From JAQUBU01 sp036677685 (lineage in GTDB: Bacteria; Bacillota; Syntrophomonadia; Syntrophomonadales; Syntrophomonadaceae): 64,000 nucleotides of DNA. The first letter of the stretch is position 1. Each line of letters opens with the position of its first letter. The position numbers and the translations under genes were made by a program. The stretch is taken from NCBI GenBank assembly GCA_036677685.1, contig JAVBWA010000024.1:62001-126000 (forward strand). Reading direction: 5' to 3'. Below are positions 33,448 through 42,287 of this stretch, piece by piece. The notes below the pieces were generated by a model. It did no database searches. It was not told the DNA's origin and was given only the letters and a program-made list of their open reading frames with translations.

Positions 33448-34634
33448 GCAGCCGCTTTTCCGGCAACGAGGCCGTAGCTTATGCCATGAAACAGATAAAT
33501 CCCGATGTCATGGGAGCGTTTCCGATCACTCCCTCGACCGAAATTCCCGAATACTTCGCCGATTATGTAGCCAGCGGCGAGGTAAATACCGAATACGTAA
33601 CCGTGGAATCCGAGCACAGTTCTATGTCGGTGTGCATTGCGGCGCAGGCTGCGGGAGCCAGATCGGTCTGTGCCACTTCATCCTGCGGGCTGGCCTTGAT
33701 GTACGAGCTTTTATACGTGGCGGCTTCGTGCCGTCTGCCCATTACCCTGGCCTGTGTCAACCGGGCCTTATCGGGGCCAATCAACATCAACAACGACCAT
33801 TCCGACTCAATGGGAGCCCGTGATTCCGGCTGGATTCAAATCTATGCCGAAAACAACCAGGAGGCTTATGATAATTTCCTGATGGCGATGCCGATCGGTG
33901 AGACCCCGGAGGTGCGCCTGCCGGTGATGACCTGTATGGATGGCTTCATTACCAGTCATGCGGTAGAGAATATAGAGCTTTTGGAGACGGAGGCGGTGCG
34001 CAAGTTTATCGGGGAATACAAGCCTGAAAACTACCTGCTGAAAAAAGAAAACCCGCTGGCGGTGGGACCGTACGATGTGAGTCCCTATTACATGGAACAC
34101 AAGGTTCTGGAGGCGGAGGCGATGAAGGCGGCCAAGGCCCGCATACTGGAAGTAGCCGCCGAGTTTGAAAAGATTTCGGGCCGGCATTACGGCCTGTTTG
34201 AAGAATACCGGATGGAGGATGCGGAGCTGGCTCTGGTTTTGATCGGCTCCACGGCAGGAACGGCCAAAGCCGCTGTCGACAAGCTGCGCGAGGACGGAGT
34301 AAAAGCCGGGCTGGTTAAAATCAGAGTTTTCCGTCCTTTCCCCGGCGAGGAACTAGCCCGGGTGTTGGCGGGTACCAAGGCTGTAGCGGTCATGGATAAG
34401 TCCGAAGGCTTTTCAGCCAACGGAGGCCCTTTATTTGCCGAGACCCGCAGTGCTTTGTATGATCTTAAGGAACGCCCGTATCTGATTAATATCGTTTACG
34501 GTTTGGGCGGCCGTGATGTAAAGACCCAGGATATTGACAGAGTGTTCTGCCGGCTGGCGTATATTGCTGCGACCGGTAAGACTGGACCGGTATATACCCA
34601 TATGGGACAGCGGTCAAAGGAGGAGACAGAATGA
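33444..34634 (+). CDS. 2-oxoacid:ferredoxin oxidoreductase, alpha subunit
   Basis: 396 residues from the ATG at 33444, which overlaps the delta stop; the longer frame from 33399 is not needed. The motifs GNEAVAYAMKQINPDVMGAFPITPSTEI, TVESEHSSMSVCIAAQAAGAR and SSCGLALMYE match the alpha (PorA/VorB) pyrimidine-binding domain. The C-terminal Rossmann-like domain begins near residue 255. The length is typical. Confidence 0.92.
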   Translation: MSSRFSGNEAVAYAMKQINPDVMGAFPITPSTEIPEYFADYVASGEVNTEYVTVESEHSSMSVCIAAQAAGARSVCATSSCGLALMYELLYVAASCRLPITLACVNRALSGPININNDHSDSMGARDSGWIQIYAENNQEAYDNFLMAMPIGETPEVRLPVMTCMDGFITSHAVENIELLETEAVRKFIGEYKPENYLLKKENPLAVGPYDVSPYYMEHKVLEAEAMKAAKARILEVAAEFEKISGRHYGLFEEYRMEDAELALVLIGSTAGTAKAAVDKLREDGVKAGLVKIRVFRPFPGEELARVLAGTKAVAVMDKSEGFSANGGPLFAETRSALYDLKERPYLINIVYGLGGRDVKTQDIDRVFCRLAYIAATGKTGPVYTHMGQRSKEETE

Positions 34635-35569
34635 GTACGGTATATAATCTGAAGCGGGAAGTAGAAAAGCCGGCCCGCCTCACCGGAGGGCACCGGCTCT
34701 GCGCCGGCTGCGGCGCCGGGGTCGTAGTGGCCGGGGTTCTGCGGGCATTGGATAAAGAGGACCGGGCCGTGGTGGTCAACGCCACCAGTTGCCTGGAGGT
34801 CTCCACCTTTATGTATCCCTACACTGCCTACATGGACAGTTACATTCATTCCGCTTTTGAAAACTCTGCGGCTACCTGCTCCGGAGTGGAAGCGGCCTAT
34901 AATGCTTTGAAACGGCGCGGCAAGGTGGATGGAACCGTCAAGTTCATTACTTTTGCCGGTGACGGCGGCACCTATGATATAGGTTTTCAATCCCTGTCCG
35001 GCGCGATGGAGCGCGGTCATGACATGGTCTACGTCTGCTATGACAACGAGGCTTACATGAATACGGGAATCCAGCGTTCATCTTCAACCCCCCGTTTTGC
35101 CCGAACGACTACCACGCCTATCGGTTCCGTGGAGCGGGGCAAGAAACAGAATAAAAAAGACCTGACTGAGATTTTGGTCGCTCATAATATTCCTTATGTG
35201 GCTCAGACCGCCCCTCTAGGCAATTTCAAGGATTTGCACAACAAGTCTTACAAAGCTATTTATACCGAGGGACCTTGCTTTTTGAACGTATTGTCCCCAT
35301 GCCCTCGAGGGTGGGATTATCCCATGGCCAAGCTTGCGGAAATCGTTAAGCTGGCGGTGGATACCTGCGTCTGGCCCCTTTTCGAAGTAGAGGAGGGAGT
35401 ATGGCATCTGAGCTATACACCGAAGAAAAAGCTGCCCGTGGAAGACTTTCTTCGTCCGCAGGGCAGATTCCGCCACATGTTCCAGCCAGGCAGCGAGTGG
35501 ATGATTGAAGAAGCGCAAGCCTATGTGGATCAAAAATGGGAGCGCTTGCTGGAGCGTACCGGTGCTTAA
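34631..35569 (+). CDS. 2-oxoacid:ferredoxin oxidoreductase, beta (TPP) subunit
   Basis: 312 residues. GHRLCAGCGAG near the N-terminus and a fourth Cys further on bind the proximal cluster. GDGGTYDIGFQSLSGAMERGHDMVYVCYDNEAYMNTG is the thiamine-diphosphate/Mg motif (GDG...N). The ATG overlaps the alpha stop. Confidence 0.92.
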   Translation: MSTVYNLKREVEKPARLTGGHRLCAGCGAGVVVAGVLRALDKEDRAVVVNATSCLEVSTFMYPYTAYMDSYIHSAFENSAATCSGVEAAYNALKRRGKVDGTVKFITFAGDGGTYDIGFQSLSGAMERGHDMVYVCYDNEAYMNTGIQRSSSTPRFARTTTTPIGSVERGKKQNKKDLTEILVAHNIPYVAQTAPLGNFKDLHNKSYKAIYTEGPCFLNVLSPCPRGWDYPMAKLAEIVKLAVDTCVWPLFEVEEGVWHLSYTPKKKLPVEDFLRPQGRFRHMFQPGSEWMIEEAQAYVDQKWERLLERTGA

Positions 35570-35637
35570 ATGTCAGCTCAGAGACTGGGAGCAAATCCAA
35601 AAAGATGGTATGATAACGTTACAAGGAGGTTTTGCCT

Positions 35638-36546
35638 GTGGAAAAAACCATGTTTACCAATGAGGTCATTTTATCCTGGCTCCGGTATTTCTCAGAGAAT
35701 GTTGATATCAATCTGGCAAAACTGAAGATGCTGGACATTACAGGAAAGAATAAGAACCTGATTCCGACTATTATGAGCAACCGGGCCGTCCTGGTCTTTA
35801 CGGACGCCGGACACTCTGATATTTTCTACGAGATGTGGAATGCGGAGTTGGGTGACTGTGTTATCTGGTACAACGAGGGCTCGGATCCGGTAGGCGAGAT
35901 CAAGCATGACAAGGTCTCGGATATGATCAACCGAGGAATTAATTACTCTGCCGCCATGTTGATTCTCAATCCCAACGCGGCGACAAATTATCAGATAGGT
36001 ATAGACAACAGCCGCTTCGCCTGTGGTTCGGTTCAATATGTGTGCCGGGAAGCCCGGGCGGTTATAATGAGCAAACTCAATCTTGGGGACCAGGATAATA
36101 TATGTATAATCTCAGGTGAGAGCATCGCAGTGGAGGCCGCCATGATTGCTGCCGAGGGCAGTATCATTGCTGTGGAATATGACCACCGGGACCGGAATAC
36201 TATGGAATGTAATGTTGAGAAATTCGGTCTCTCCAACGTAATAATCGTGGATTCTCTGGAAGACGGCATTCCGGATAAGCTGGCGGTGCCGGACAAAGCG
36301 TTTATCGTTGCAAGCCCCAGGATCGGCAGTGAAATAAAGAGCCTCCTGGCTGTCAATCCCCTCATTGATTTTGTTATATACACGTATGACTTCGAAACTC
36401 TTACATCTCTTCCCGCCTTGTTTCAGGAAAACGGCCTGGAGCGCACCGAAGCGGTCTTGATCGAGGTATCGCGAGTCAACAGCAAAAAAATGATTGAGCC
36501 GTTTCCGGCTCCCTGGCTGATTTCTGCCCGAAGTGTTAAAGGGTAG
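35638..36546 (+). CDS. CbiT/CobL-like methyltransferase-fold protein, degenerate
   Basis: About 302 residues. The C-terminal half follows the precorrin-8W/6Y decarboxylating methyltransferase (CbiT) pattern: REARAVIMSKLNLGDQDNICII, IAVEYDHRDRNTMECNVEKFGLSNVIIVDS, PDKAFIVASPRIG, TYDFETLTSLPALFQENGL. The SAM-binding glycine loop, normally GxGxG, reads ISGESI, so activity is doubtful. The N-terminal third vaguely matches CbiE position. No other cobalamin-synthesis gene is nearby. The GTG at 35638 has AAGGAGG 8 bases upstream. Confidence 0.5.
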   Translation: MEKTMFTNEVILSWLRYFSENVDINLAKLKMLDITGKNKNLIPTIMSNRAVLVFTDAGHSDIFYEMWNAELGDCVIWYNEGSDPVGEIKHDKVSDMINRGINYSAAMLILNPNAATNYQIGIDNSRFACGSVQYVCREARAVIMSKLNLGDQDNICIISGESIAVEAAMIAAEGSIIAVEYDHRDRNTMECNVEKFGLSNVIIVDSLEDGIPDKLAVPDKAFIVASPRIGSEIKSLLAVNPLIDFVIYTYDFETLTSLPALFQENGLERTEAVLIEVSRVNSKKMIEPFPAPWLISARSVKG

Positions 36547-36574
36547 TAAGAACAAGACAGGATGGTTTATAAAA

Positions 36575-37513
36575 ATGAACAAAAAGAAAGGCATTTGGGC
36601 GCTGGTGCTAGTTTTGGCATTGGCAGGCGTTGCCTGCATAATAGCCGCTCGCAATAATCAGCAGCCAAGCACCAGCAATGGACAGGAAGGCCCCCTGGGC
36701 AAGCCGGACGGCTATGCCGAGAAATTATATCAATATCATGGAACATATGTCGGTGACAACTCTAAAGTTGGCGCAATTATCCACGCGCTCAATTATACGA
36801 ACTTGCCTTTTAACTCCATCGAGCTAAAAACGGACAGTGAGCCATATAGAATTACGGTAAATTATAAGGTCGACAGCCGGGCTAATTACCGTTTCCCGGA
36901 GGATATAATGACCGGCTGGAATAAAAATGCGGCTGTGATGTTTAGCTTAATTCCCAATAACAGCGAGATTATGTTTGTTATTTATGATGAATATGGCGAA
37001 TTCACCTGGTCTTATTACGATCGGAGCAACTTAAGCGAACGTTTCGGAATGGAATATTTTACATCCGACAAGGTTAAAGAAGCCGCGAACAGCCTGGACT
37101 CCTTCAAGAATTACCTGAACAGGGTTTCCGCCATAGAAAATATGGATAAATATTACAGTGAAGGACAAAAGCTGGGTGAAGAAAGAAATAAGCAGATATA
37201 TTTCGTGATCGGGGATGATCGTGAAATAACGGTAAACAGCGGAGCGAATTTTCCGGTAACGATAACGGACGAGTTTGCCGCCAATCCTCCCGTTAAAGAA
37301 CTAATGGCTCAAAAAGATAAACTCGCGCAATATACAGGTAAAAATATAGAGCTTTTAATCTATCACATCAACAATTTCAAAACCAACGAGGGGACATTTT
37401 ATCTCTTTGCTTTTGACCAAAAGCAAATGATTGCTTACGTTGATTTAAAAACAGCCGAGGCCGAGCGAAATGCCATTGATAAATTGCGCGATTTACAGGG
37501 AAAAGGCCAGTAA
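36575..37513 (+). CDS. Exported DUF4825-like protein
   Basis: 312 residues. A single N-terminal membrane segment or signal (GIWALVLVLALAGVACII) has a Cys that could be a lipobox but lacks a clean consensus. Residues 35-125 (YVGDNSKVGAIIHALNY, LPFNSIELKTDSEPYRITVNY) resemble DUF4825, a domain often seen in or next to BlaR1-type proteins. The C-terminal half is unassigned. The start ATG at 36575 has only a weak RBS. Confidence 0.55.
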   Translation: MNKKKGIWALVLVLALAGVACIIAARNNQQPSTSNGQEGPLGKPDGYAEKLYQYHGTYVGDNSKVGAIIHALNYTNLPFNSIELKTDSEPYRITVNYKVDSRANYRFPEDIMTGWNKNAAVMFSLIPNNSEIMFVIYDEYGEFTWSYYDRSNLSERFGMEYFTSDKVKEAANSLDSFKNYLNRVSAIENMDKYYSEGQKLGEERNKQIYFVIGDDREITVNSGANFPVTITDEFAANPPVKELMAQKDKLAQYTGKNIELLIYHINNFKTNEGTFYLFAFDQKQMIAYVDLKTAEAERNAIDKLRDLQGKGQ

Positions 37514-37574
37514 TAACATGCAGCTTTTGCATATTCCATAACGTTTTCGGATTAATTAAACCACTTTCATTGCC

Positions 37575-37739
37575 CTAGTACTCTGTAACGCCTAAAACTC
37601 TCATTCCCGTCGGCCAAATTTCCACAGGGCTGCGTTGTCGTCAATCGCAATACGTCCAGTATTACTCATTCCTCCGCCTTCCCCTGCGAAAATTTTTCTC
37701 GACGGATAACCTAAACTTTTAGACGTTACAGAGTACTAG
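37575..37739. mobile_element. 165-bp MITE
   Basis: About 23-bp terminal inverted repeats (CTAGTACTCTGTAACGCCTA at the left, its near-exact complement at 37717-37739) enclose about 120 bp with no ORF. The ends are CTAG. This is the structure of a miniature inverted-repeat transposable element moved by a transposase encoded elsewhere. Confidence 0.75.
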
Positions 37740-37769
37740 TATAAGAATGAACAAATGGTTTGACAACTA

Positions 37770-38675
37770 TCAGTCATGCAGATGGAATAAACCCGTACTC
37801 AGGTATTTTTCTCCCCGGTCGGGGAACGCTACCACCACAAATCCTTTTTCGATTTCTTTAATGCATTCCAGTGCGGCAACCATGGCCGCTCCGCTGCTCA
37901 TTCCCACAAAGATGCCTTCCTGTGCCACTATGGTTCGGGCCATCGCAAAAGCGGCTTCGGATTCGATCATAACCCTCCGGTCGATTTGGGCGGGATCGTA
38001 GATTTCCGGGACTATCGCTTCTTCCATGTTTTTGAGGCCTTGAATGTAGTGGCCCAGCACAGGATGAGCCTCAACTATCTGAATTTCAGGATTTTTGGCT
38101 TTTAACCCCATTCCGACTCCCATGATGGTTCCCGAGGTGCCAAGCGCGGAAACGAAATGGGTGACCCTGCCCCTGGTGTCCTCCCAGATTTCATGTGCAG
38201 TAGTCTCATAATGGGCCAGCTTGTTGTATTCGTTGGAAAACTGGTTGGGCATAAAGTATTTATCGGGATAACTGCGGCAAAGTTCATGGGCTTTCCTGAT
38301 GGCTCCATCCGTGCCCTGGGAGGCATCGGTCAGAGTAGTCTTGGCGCCGAAAGCCTCGATCATTTTGCGCCGTTCAACGGAAACCGCTTCACTCATGACT
38401 ATTTCAACTGCATATCCTTTAACCGCACCGATCATGGCCAGACCGATCCCGGTATTACCGGAGGTGGGCTCGATTATGGTTTTTCCCTTCGCCAAAGCAC
38501 CGCATTCTTCCGCCTGCTCAATCATTTTTATGGCAATACGGTCTTTGATACTGCCTGTTGGGTTGAAGCCTTCCAGCTTTGCGTAGAGCGGGATATGCGG
38601 CTTGGGGTTTAGCCTATTTATCCTGACCAGCGGAGTATGACCAATGGTATCGATAATATTGTCGTACATATTCAT
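37770..38675 (-). CDS. cysM: Cysteine synthase (CysK/CysM family)
   Basis: 301 residues. A PLP enzyme making cysteine from O-acetylserine (or a phosphoserine relative) and sulfide. The PLP lysine is in NPTGSIKDR near residue 44. EPTSGNTGIGLA and GTSGTIMG bind substrate and phosphate. It ends in FPDRGEKYLSTGLF. The -SIKDR wording fits CysM slightly better than CysK. It is monocistronic. Confidence 0.88.
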   Translation of the reverse strand: MNMYDNIIDTIGHTPLVRINRLNPKPHIPLYAKLEGFNPTGSIKDRIAIKMIEQAEECGALAKGKTIIEPTSGNTGIGLAMIGAVKGYAVEIVMSEAVSVERRKMIEAFGAKTTLTDASQGTDGAIRKAHELCRSYPDKYFMPNQFSNEYNKLAHYETTAHEIWEDTRGRVTHFVSALGTSGTIMGVGMGLKAKNPEIQIVEAHPVLGHYIQGLKNMEEAIVPEIYDPAQIDRRVMIESEAAFAMARTIVAQEGIFVGMSSGAAMVAALECIKEIEKGFVVVAFPDRGEKYLSTGLFHLHD

Positions 38676-38897
38676 TCTTCCTTCCGGTTTTCTATCAACA
38701 CTATATTATATATTAACATTTGCATTACCTGTGATAAAACTTTGTGCCTAAAATGAAAAGGGGACGGTTTCTTGTCATTCTCTTGTCATGTTTATAGTTC
38801 TATTTTCTAACCCATATTGGGTGCTATTTTGCAACTGATAAAGTTTAGATATAATATATGTACGATCTTTATTTGCAACAGGAGGGCAATCTAATCC
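38676..38897. other. Intergenic region with REP-like sequence
   Basis: AAGGGGACGGTTTCTTGTCA at about 38757 and a second CTTGTCATG nearby belong to the REP-like family. The promoter of the sigma-54 activator gene is probably within the last 80 bases. Confidence 0.5.
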
Positions 38898-40640
38898 ATG
38901 TCTAAATCAGGTGACAGTTTCAATCTGTACAAAGTGTCGGAGGCCATCCTTGACAATCCTCTCATGGCCTGTGTTGTTGTCGACGAGCATGGTATTATTC
39001 GGTTTATAAATCAGGCCTACTTGGAATGGTTGAACAAAACCAAAGACGAAGTAATGGATAGGCACATTCTTGATGTTACGCCCCATTCCAAATTACCTGA
39101 GGTCCTGCGCAGCGGGAAAACTGATGCGGTTGACCTGTGGTCGGTGAATGACCGTGAGACGATCATCACCCGTTACCCGTTGCTTAAAGGAGATCAAGTC
39201 ATTGGTGCGGTGGGACAGACTATTTTTCTCGATAAAGCCGGGGCGAAATTGCTCATGAAGAAGCTGCAAACTTTGGAAAAGGAATATGAAACGGTATCGG
39301 AGGTGCTGGTGCAGAGTCCGTATCTCATTTATGTGATTATCGATAAAGCGGGCATTGTTACTTTTATGAACCAAACCTACCTGCACTTACTGGAGATGAA
39401 GAAAGAGGATGTAGTGGGTAAACACATCCTGGAGATAACCCCCCATTCCAAGCTGCTGGAAGTTTTAAGAACCGGTGAAGTACACGAAATAGACACATGG
39501 ACCGTTAATGGCCGCGACACCATTATTACCAGAACTCCCATCATAAAGAATGGCGAGGTTACGGGAGCGGTAGGGAGAAGTTTATTTTTGGATATGTCCC
39601 AGGCAAAAATGCTTATAAATAAGCTGCAGGAAACGGCGAAAGAACTTAATTACTATAGGGAGGAGTTCCGCCAGCATTATCAAGCCCGTTGGCAATTTGA
39701 TGATCTTATCGGAGCCAGTCCCGAGTTTACAATAGTTAAATCCATGGCCCAGCAATTAGCTCACACAAGATCCACCATCCTTATAACCGGGGAAAGCGGC
39801 ACCGGCAAAGAATTGTTTGCCCAGTCCATACACAACCAGGGTGGACAGGAGGGGCCTTTTGTACGCGTCAATTGTGCTGCTTTACCAGAAAATCTGCTGG
39901 AGTCCGAGCTGTTTGGTTATGAGGAAGGAGCTTTCACAGGGGCTAAGAAAGGCGGCAAGCCAGGAAAATTTGAGCTTGCCAAAGGAGGTACCATCTTTCT
40001 GGATGAAATAGGCGATATGCCTATCAATATGCAGACCAAACTTCTCACCGTGCTTCAAGAACGAGTGATTGAAAGGGTGGGCGGTACTAGTCCCATTTCC
40101 ATAAAAGTAAGAGTTATAGCAGCCAGCAATCGTGATTTGGAAAAGATGGTTGCTAACAACGAGTTCCGAGGGGATCTTTACTATCGTTTGAATGTAGTGC
40201 GTTTAAACCTCCCTCCTTTGCGGGAACGAATCGAAGATATCCCCTTGCTGGTTGATTACTTGATGGCCGGTATCAATACACGTCTTAAAGCCCATGTTCC
40301 GCATATTTCCGAAGAAGCCCTGCAAATGCTGCAAAGTTATAACTGGCCGGGTAATGTGCGAGAGTTGCAGAATCTGCTGGAGCGTGCTATAAATCTAGCT
40401 TCGTTAAAGCAGGCCGACCACTTGGATGGGCAACATTTTCCATCGTTAGTTGATGAAGCTCTTCTGCCCGTAGTCAATGAAAAAAGGAGTACAACTTTGA
40501 GTGTTTCGGTTCAAAGATTGGAAAAAGAGCTCATAGAGCAAATGCTGAAATCAACCAATTATAATAAGGCTCAGACAGCTAAAGAATTGGGTCTTAACAA
40601 GTCGGTTTTATATAGTAAAATGAGAAAATACGGTTTGTAG
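38898..40640 (+). CDS. Sigma-54-dependent activator with two PAS domains
   Basis: 580 residues. Two tandem, clearly duplicated PAS domains lie at about 10-100 and 135-225 (each with HILxxTPHSKLxEVLRxG). The AAA+ domain is at about 265-495 with Walker A GESGTGKELFAQ near 298, the sigma-54 contact GAFTGA, and FLDEIGDMP. A Fis-type HTH is at the end (NKAQTAKELGLNKSVLYSKMRKYGL). It lies just upstream of the 3-hydroxybutyryl-CoA dehydrogenase operon, which has a sigma-54 promoter, so it is the probable regulator of that operon. An AGGAGGG site precedes the ATG. Confidence 0.92.
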   Translation: MSKSGDSFNLYKVSEAILDNPLMACVVVDEHGIIRFINQAYLEWLNKTKDEVMDRHILDVTPHSKLPEVLRSGKTDAVDLWSVNDRETIITRYPLLKGDQVIGAVGQTIFLDKAGAKLLMKKLQTLEKEYETVSEVLVQSPYLIYVIIDKAGIVTFMNQTYLHLLEMKKEDVVGKHILEITPHSKLLEVLRTGEVHEIDTWTVNGRDTIITRTPIIKNGEVTGAVGRSLFLDMSQAKMLINKLQETAKELNYYREEFRQHYQARWQFDDLIGASPEFTIVKSMAQQLAHTRSTILITGESGTGKELFAQSIHNQGGQEGPFVRVNCAALPENLLESELFGYEEGAFTGAKKGGKPGKFELAKGGTIFLDEIGDMPINMQTKLLTVLQERVIERVGGTSPISIKVRVIAASNRDLEKMVANNEFRGDLYYRLNVVRLNLPPLRERIEDIPLLVDYLMAGINTRLKAHVPHISEEALQMLQSYNWPGNVRELQNLLERAINLASLKQADHLDGQHFPSLVDEALLPVVNEKRSTTLSVSVQRLEKELIEQMLKSTNYNKAQTAKELGLNKSVLYSKMRKYGL

Positions 40641-40727
40641 AGATTAATCCGTTAGAAAAGGCCTTCCTAACGAAGGCAACATCTTATGCTGTGTTTATAA
40701 GGGAAAAACCAGTGTGCCGACTCTGTC

Positions 40728-40850
40728 CCAGACCGATGATAAAAGTGAATCTCAGCGTTATTTCTAAAATCCCGCTCAATTGACGTACTTGGTACGCCTC
40801 AATCGCGGGATTTTCTCATGCCTTGATCTTCGCTTCTGTCATAGGTCTGG
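40728..40850. mobile_element. Foldback (MITE-like) element
   Basis: A 123-bp imperfect palindrome. The ends are CCAGACC/GGTCTGG with further matches (ATGA-AAG-GAA pattern). The core is the perfect pair AAAATCCCGC/GCGGGATTTT around GACGTAC-TTG-GTACGCC. No ORF is present. It sits between the activator gene and its putative target promoter. Confidence 0.6.
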
Positions 40851-41146
40851 AGCAGAAGGCTTTTTCTATTTCAAAATATCTCAAGCACCAACTACGGTAA
40901 TCAAGCTTTAAAACAATCTATAATTTTTACGACGGTACAATATTTAGACATATATATTTATGGAGGGTTGTTAAATCGGTCGCATGGTTGATAATTCATT
41001 CTAATCTCCAAAGGCGCCAAATAAGTCGCTCACTTTAAAAACGTCTGTGTCAACGGTTGCAATATGAGACGATGGTATATAATGGGTGAAGGATAAAACT
41101 AGACAAAACGCCGAAATACTGGGTTTTTAATGATTTATGCGAAGGT
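40851..41146. other. Upstream region of the hbd operon
   Basis: About 300 bases, no gene. Activator binding sites are expected here but no strong dyad stands out. CGTCTGTGTCAACGGTTGC near 41045 is only weakly symmetric. Confidence 0.35.
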
Positions 41147-41162
41147 TGGCATAAATCTTGCT
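41147..41162 (+). promoter_or_regulatory. Sigma-54 (-24/-12) promoter of the hbd operon
   Basis: TGGCAT-AAATC-TTGCT matches TGGCAC-N5-TTGCW with the invariant GG and GC at the right spacing. The start should be near 41172, about 170 bases before hbd. Confidence 0.8.
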
Positions 41163-41340
41163 TAATAGTCTGGATAGATACATTCAGACTATTTTTTTTG
41201 CAATTATGGTAATTTCTCTTAGACGTTAATTATACCTACTGGAAAGGGGGGCAGAGCTAGTATCTTAAAAGACCTCTTCATTATAACTAAGATAAGTGCT
41301 GGCGAGGTTGTTTATACAATTATTAAGGAGGCAAGTTTAG

Positions 41341-42183
41341 ATGGATTTTAATAAGATTGCAGTCCTGGGGGCAGGCACAATGGGCACCGGTATTGTCTGG
41401 GCATTTGCCGCAGCTGGAAAGGAAGTCATTGTCTACGATATTTATCAGGAAATTGTGGACAGGTGCATTGCTAATGTTAAAAAAGGTGTGGCCAAACAGG
41501 AAGAAAAGGGAAAGGTACCGGCGGGGACTGCGGATGGTCTGAAAATAACAGGTACTGCCAAGTTGGAAGATATCTCCGGGGTGGACTTTGTTCTGGAAAC
41601 CGTACTGGAAAAAATGTCTATAAAGAAAGATGTATACGGCAAACTTTCCGCCATCCTGGGAGATGAAATCATTGTAGCTACCAACACTTCAGCACTACCC
41701 ATTACTGAAATTGCCACTGCTTACAAGAATCCGAAAAAAGTTGTAGGTATGCATTTCTTCAATCCGGCCCAGGTCATGAAGTTAATAGAAGTTATAGCTG
41801 CTGCTCAAACATCGCAGGAAACAGTTGATGCTGTTTTTGCATTGTCCCTCGCCATTGGCAAAAATCCCATTCAAGTTAAGGAAGGCCCGGGATTTGTAGT
41901 TAACAGAATCCTGGTCCCGGCTATCAATGAAGCAGCTGCCATCCTATATGAGGGTTTAGCCAGTGTTCCCGACATCGATACGGCTATGAAACTGGGTGCA
42001 GGTTGGCCTATGGGCCCTCTGGCTCTTGGAGACTTGATAGGAATAGATATATGTTTGGAAGTCTGTGAAACCCTTTTTGAAGAAACCGGCGATCCCAAAT
42101 ATCGTCCTGCAGCACCGTTGAAACAATATACACGAGCTGGTTGGCTGGGAATGAAGACCAAGAAAGGCTTCTATAATTATTAA
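41341..42183 (+). CDS. hbd: 3-hydroxybutyryl-CoA dehydrogenase
   Basis: 280 residues. Interconverts 3-hydroxybutyryl-CoA and acetoacetyl-CoA with NAD(P). The Rossmann motif is GAGTMGTGI at residues 9-17. NTSALPITEIA, the catalytic His in GMHFFNPAQVMKLIEVI, and NRILVPAINEA are all standard. It is first in a sigma-54-controlled set with thiolase and a CoA-transferase, as expected for butyrate oxidation or formation. An AAGGAGG site precedes the ATG. Confidence 0.95.
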   Translation: MDFNKIAVLGAGTMGTGIVWAFAAAGKEVIVYDIYQEIVDRCIANVKKGVAKQEEKGKVPAGTADGLKITGTAKLEDISGVDFVLETVLEKMSIKKDVYGKLSAILGDEIIVATNTSALPITEIATAYKNPKKVVGMHFFNPAQVMKLIEVIAAAQTSQETVDAVFALSLAIGKNPIQVKEGPGFVVNRILVPAINEAAAILYEGLASVPDIDTAMKLGAGWPMGPLALGDLIGIDICLEVCETLFEETGDPKYRPAAPLKQYTRAGWLGMKTKKGFYNY

Positions 42184-42287
42184 ATCTGATTTCAATAAAA
42201 ACCAACTATATAGACGAAGCTAAAAAGCTGGCCAAAAAGACTGCCGGCCAAGTGCAAATAACATAAAAATAGGGGAGGCATTTAAAA

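Noticed and set aside
34496..35020. 174-codon minus-strand frame in the oxidoreductase beta gene
   Set aside because: Fully overlaps the TPP-binding subunit; base composition explains the open frame.
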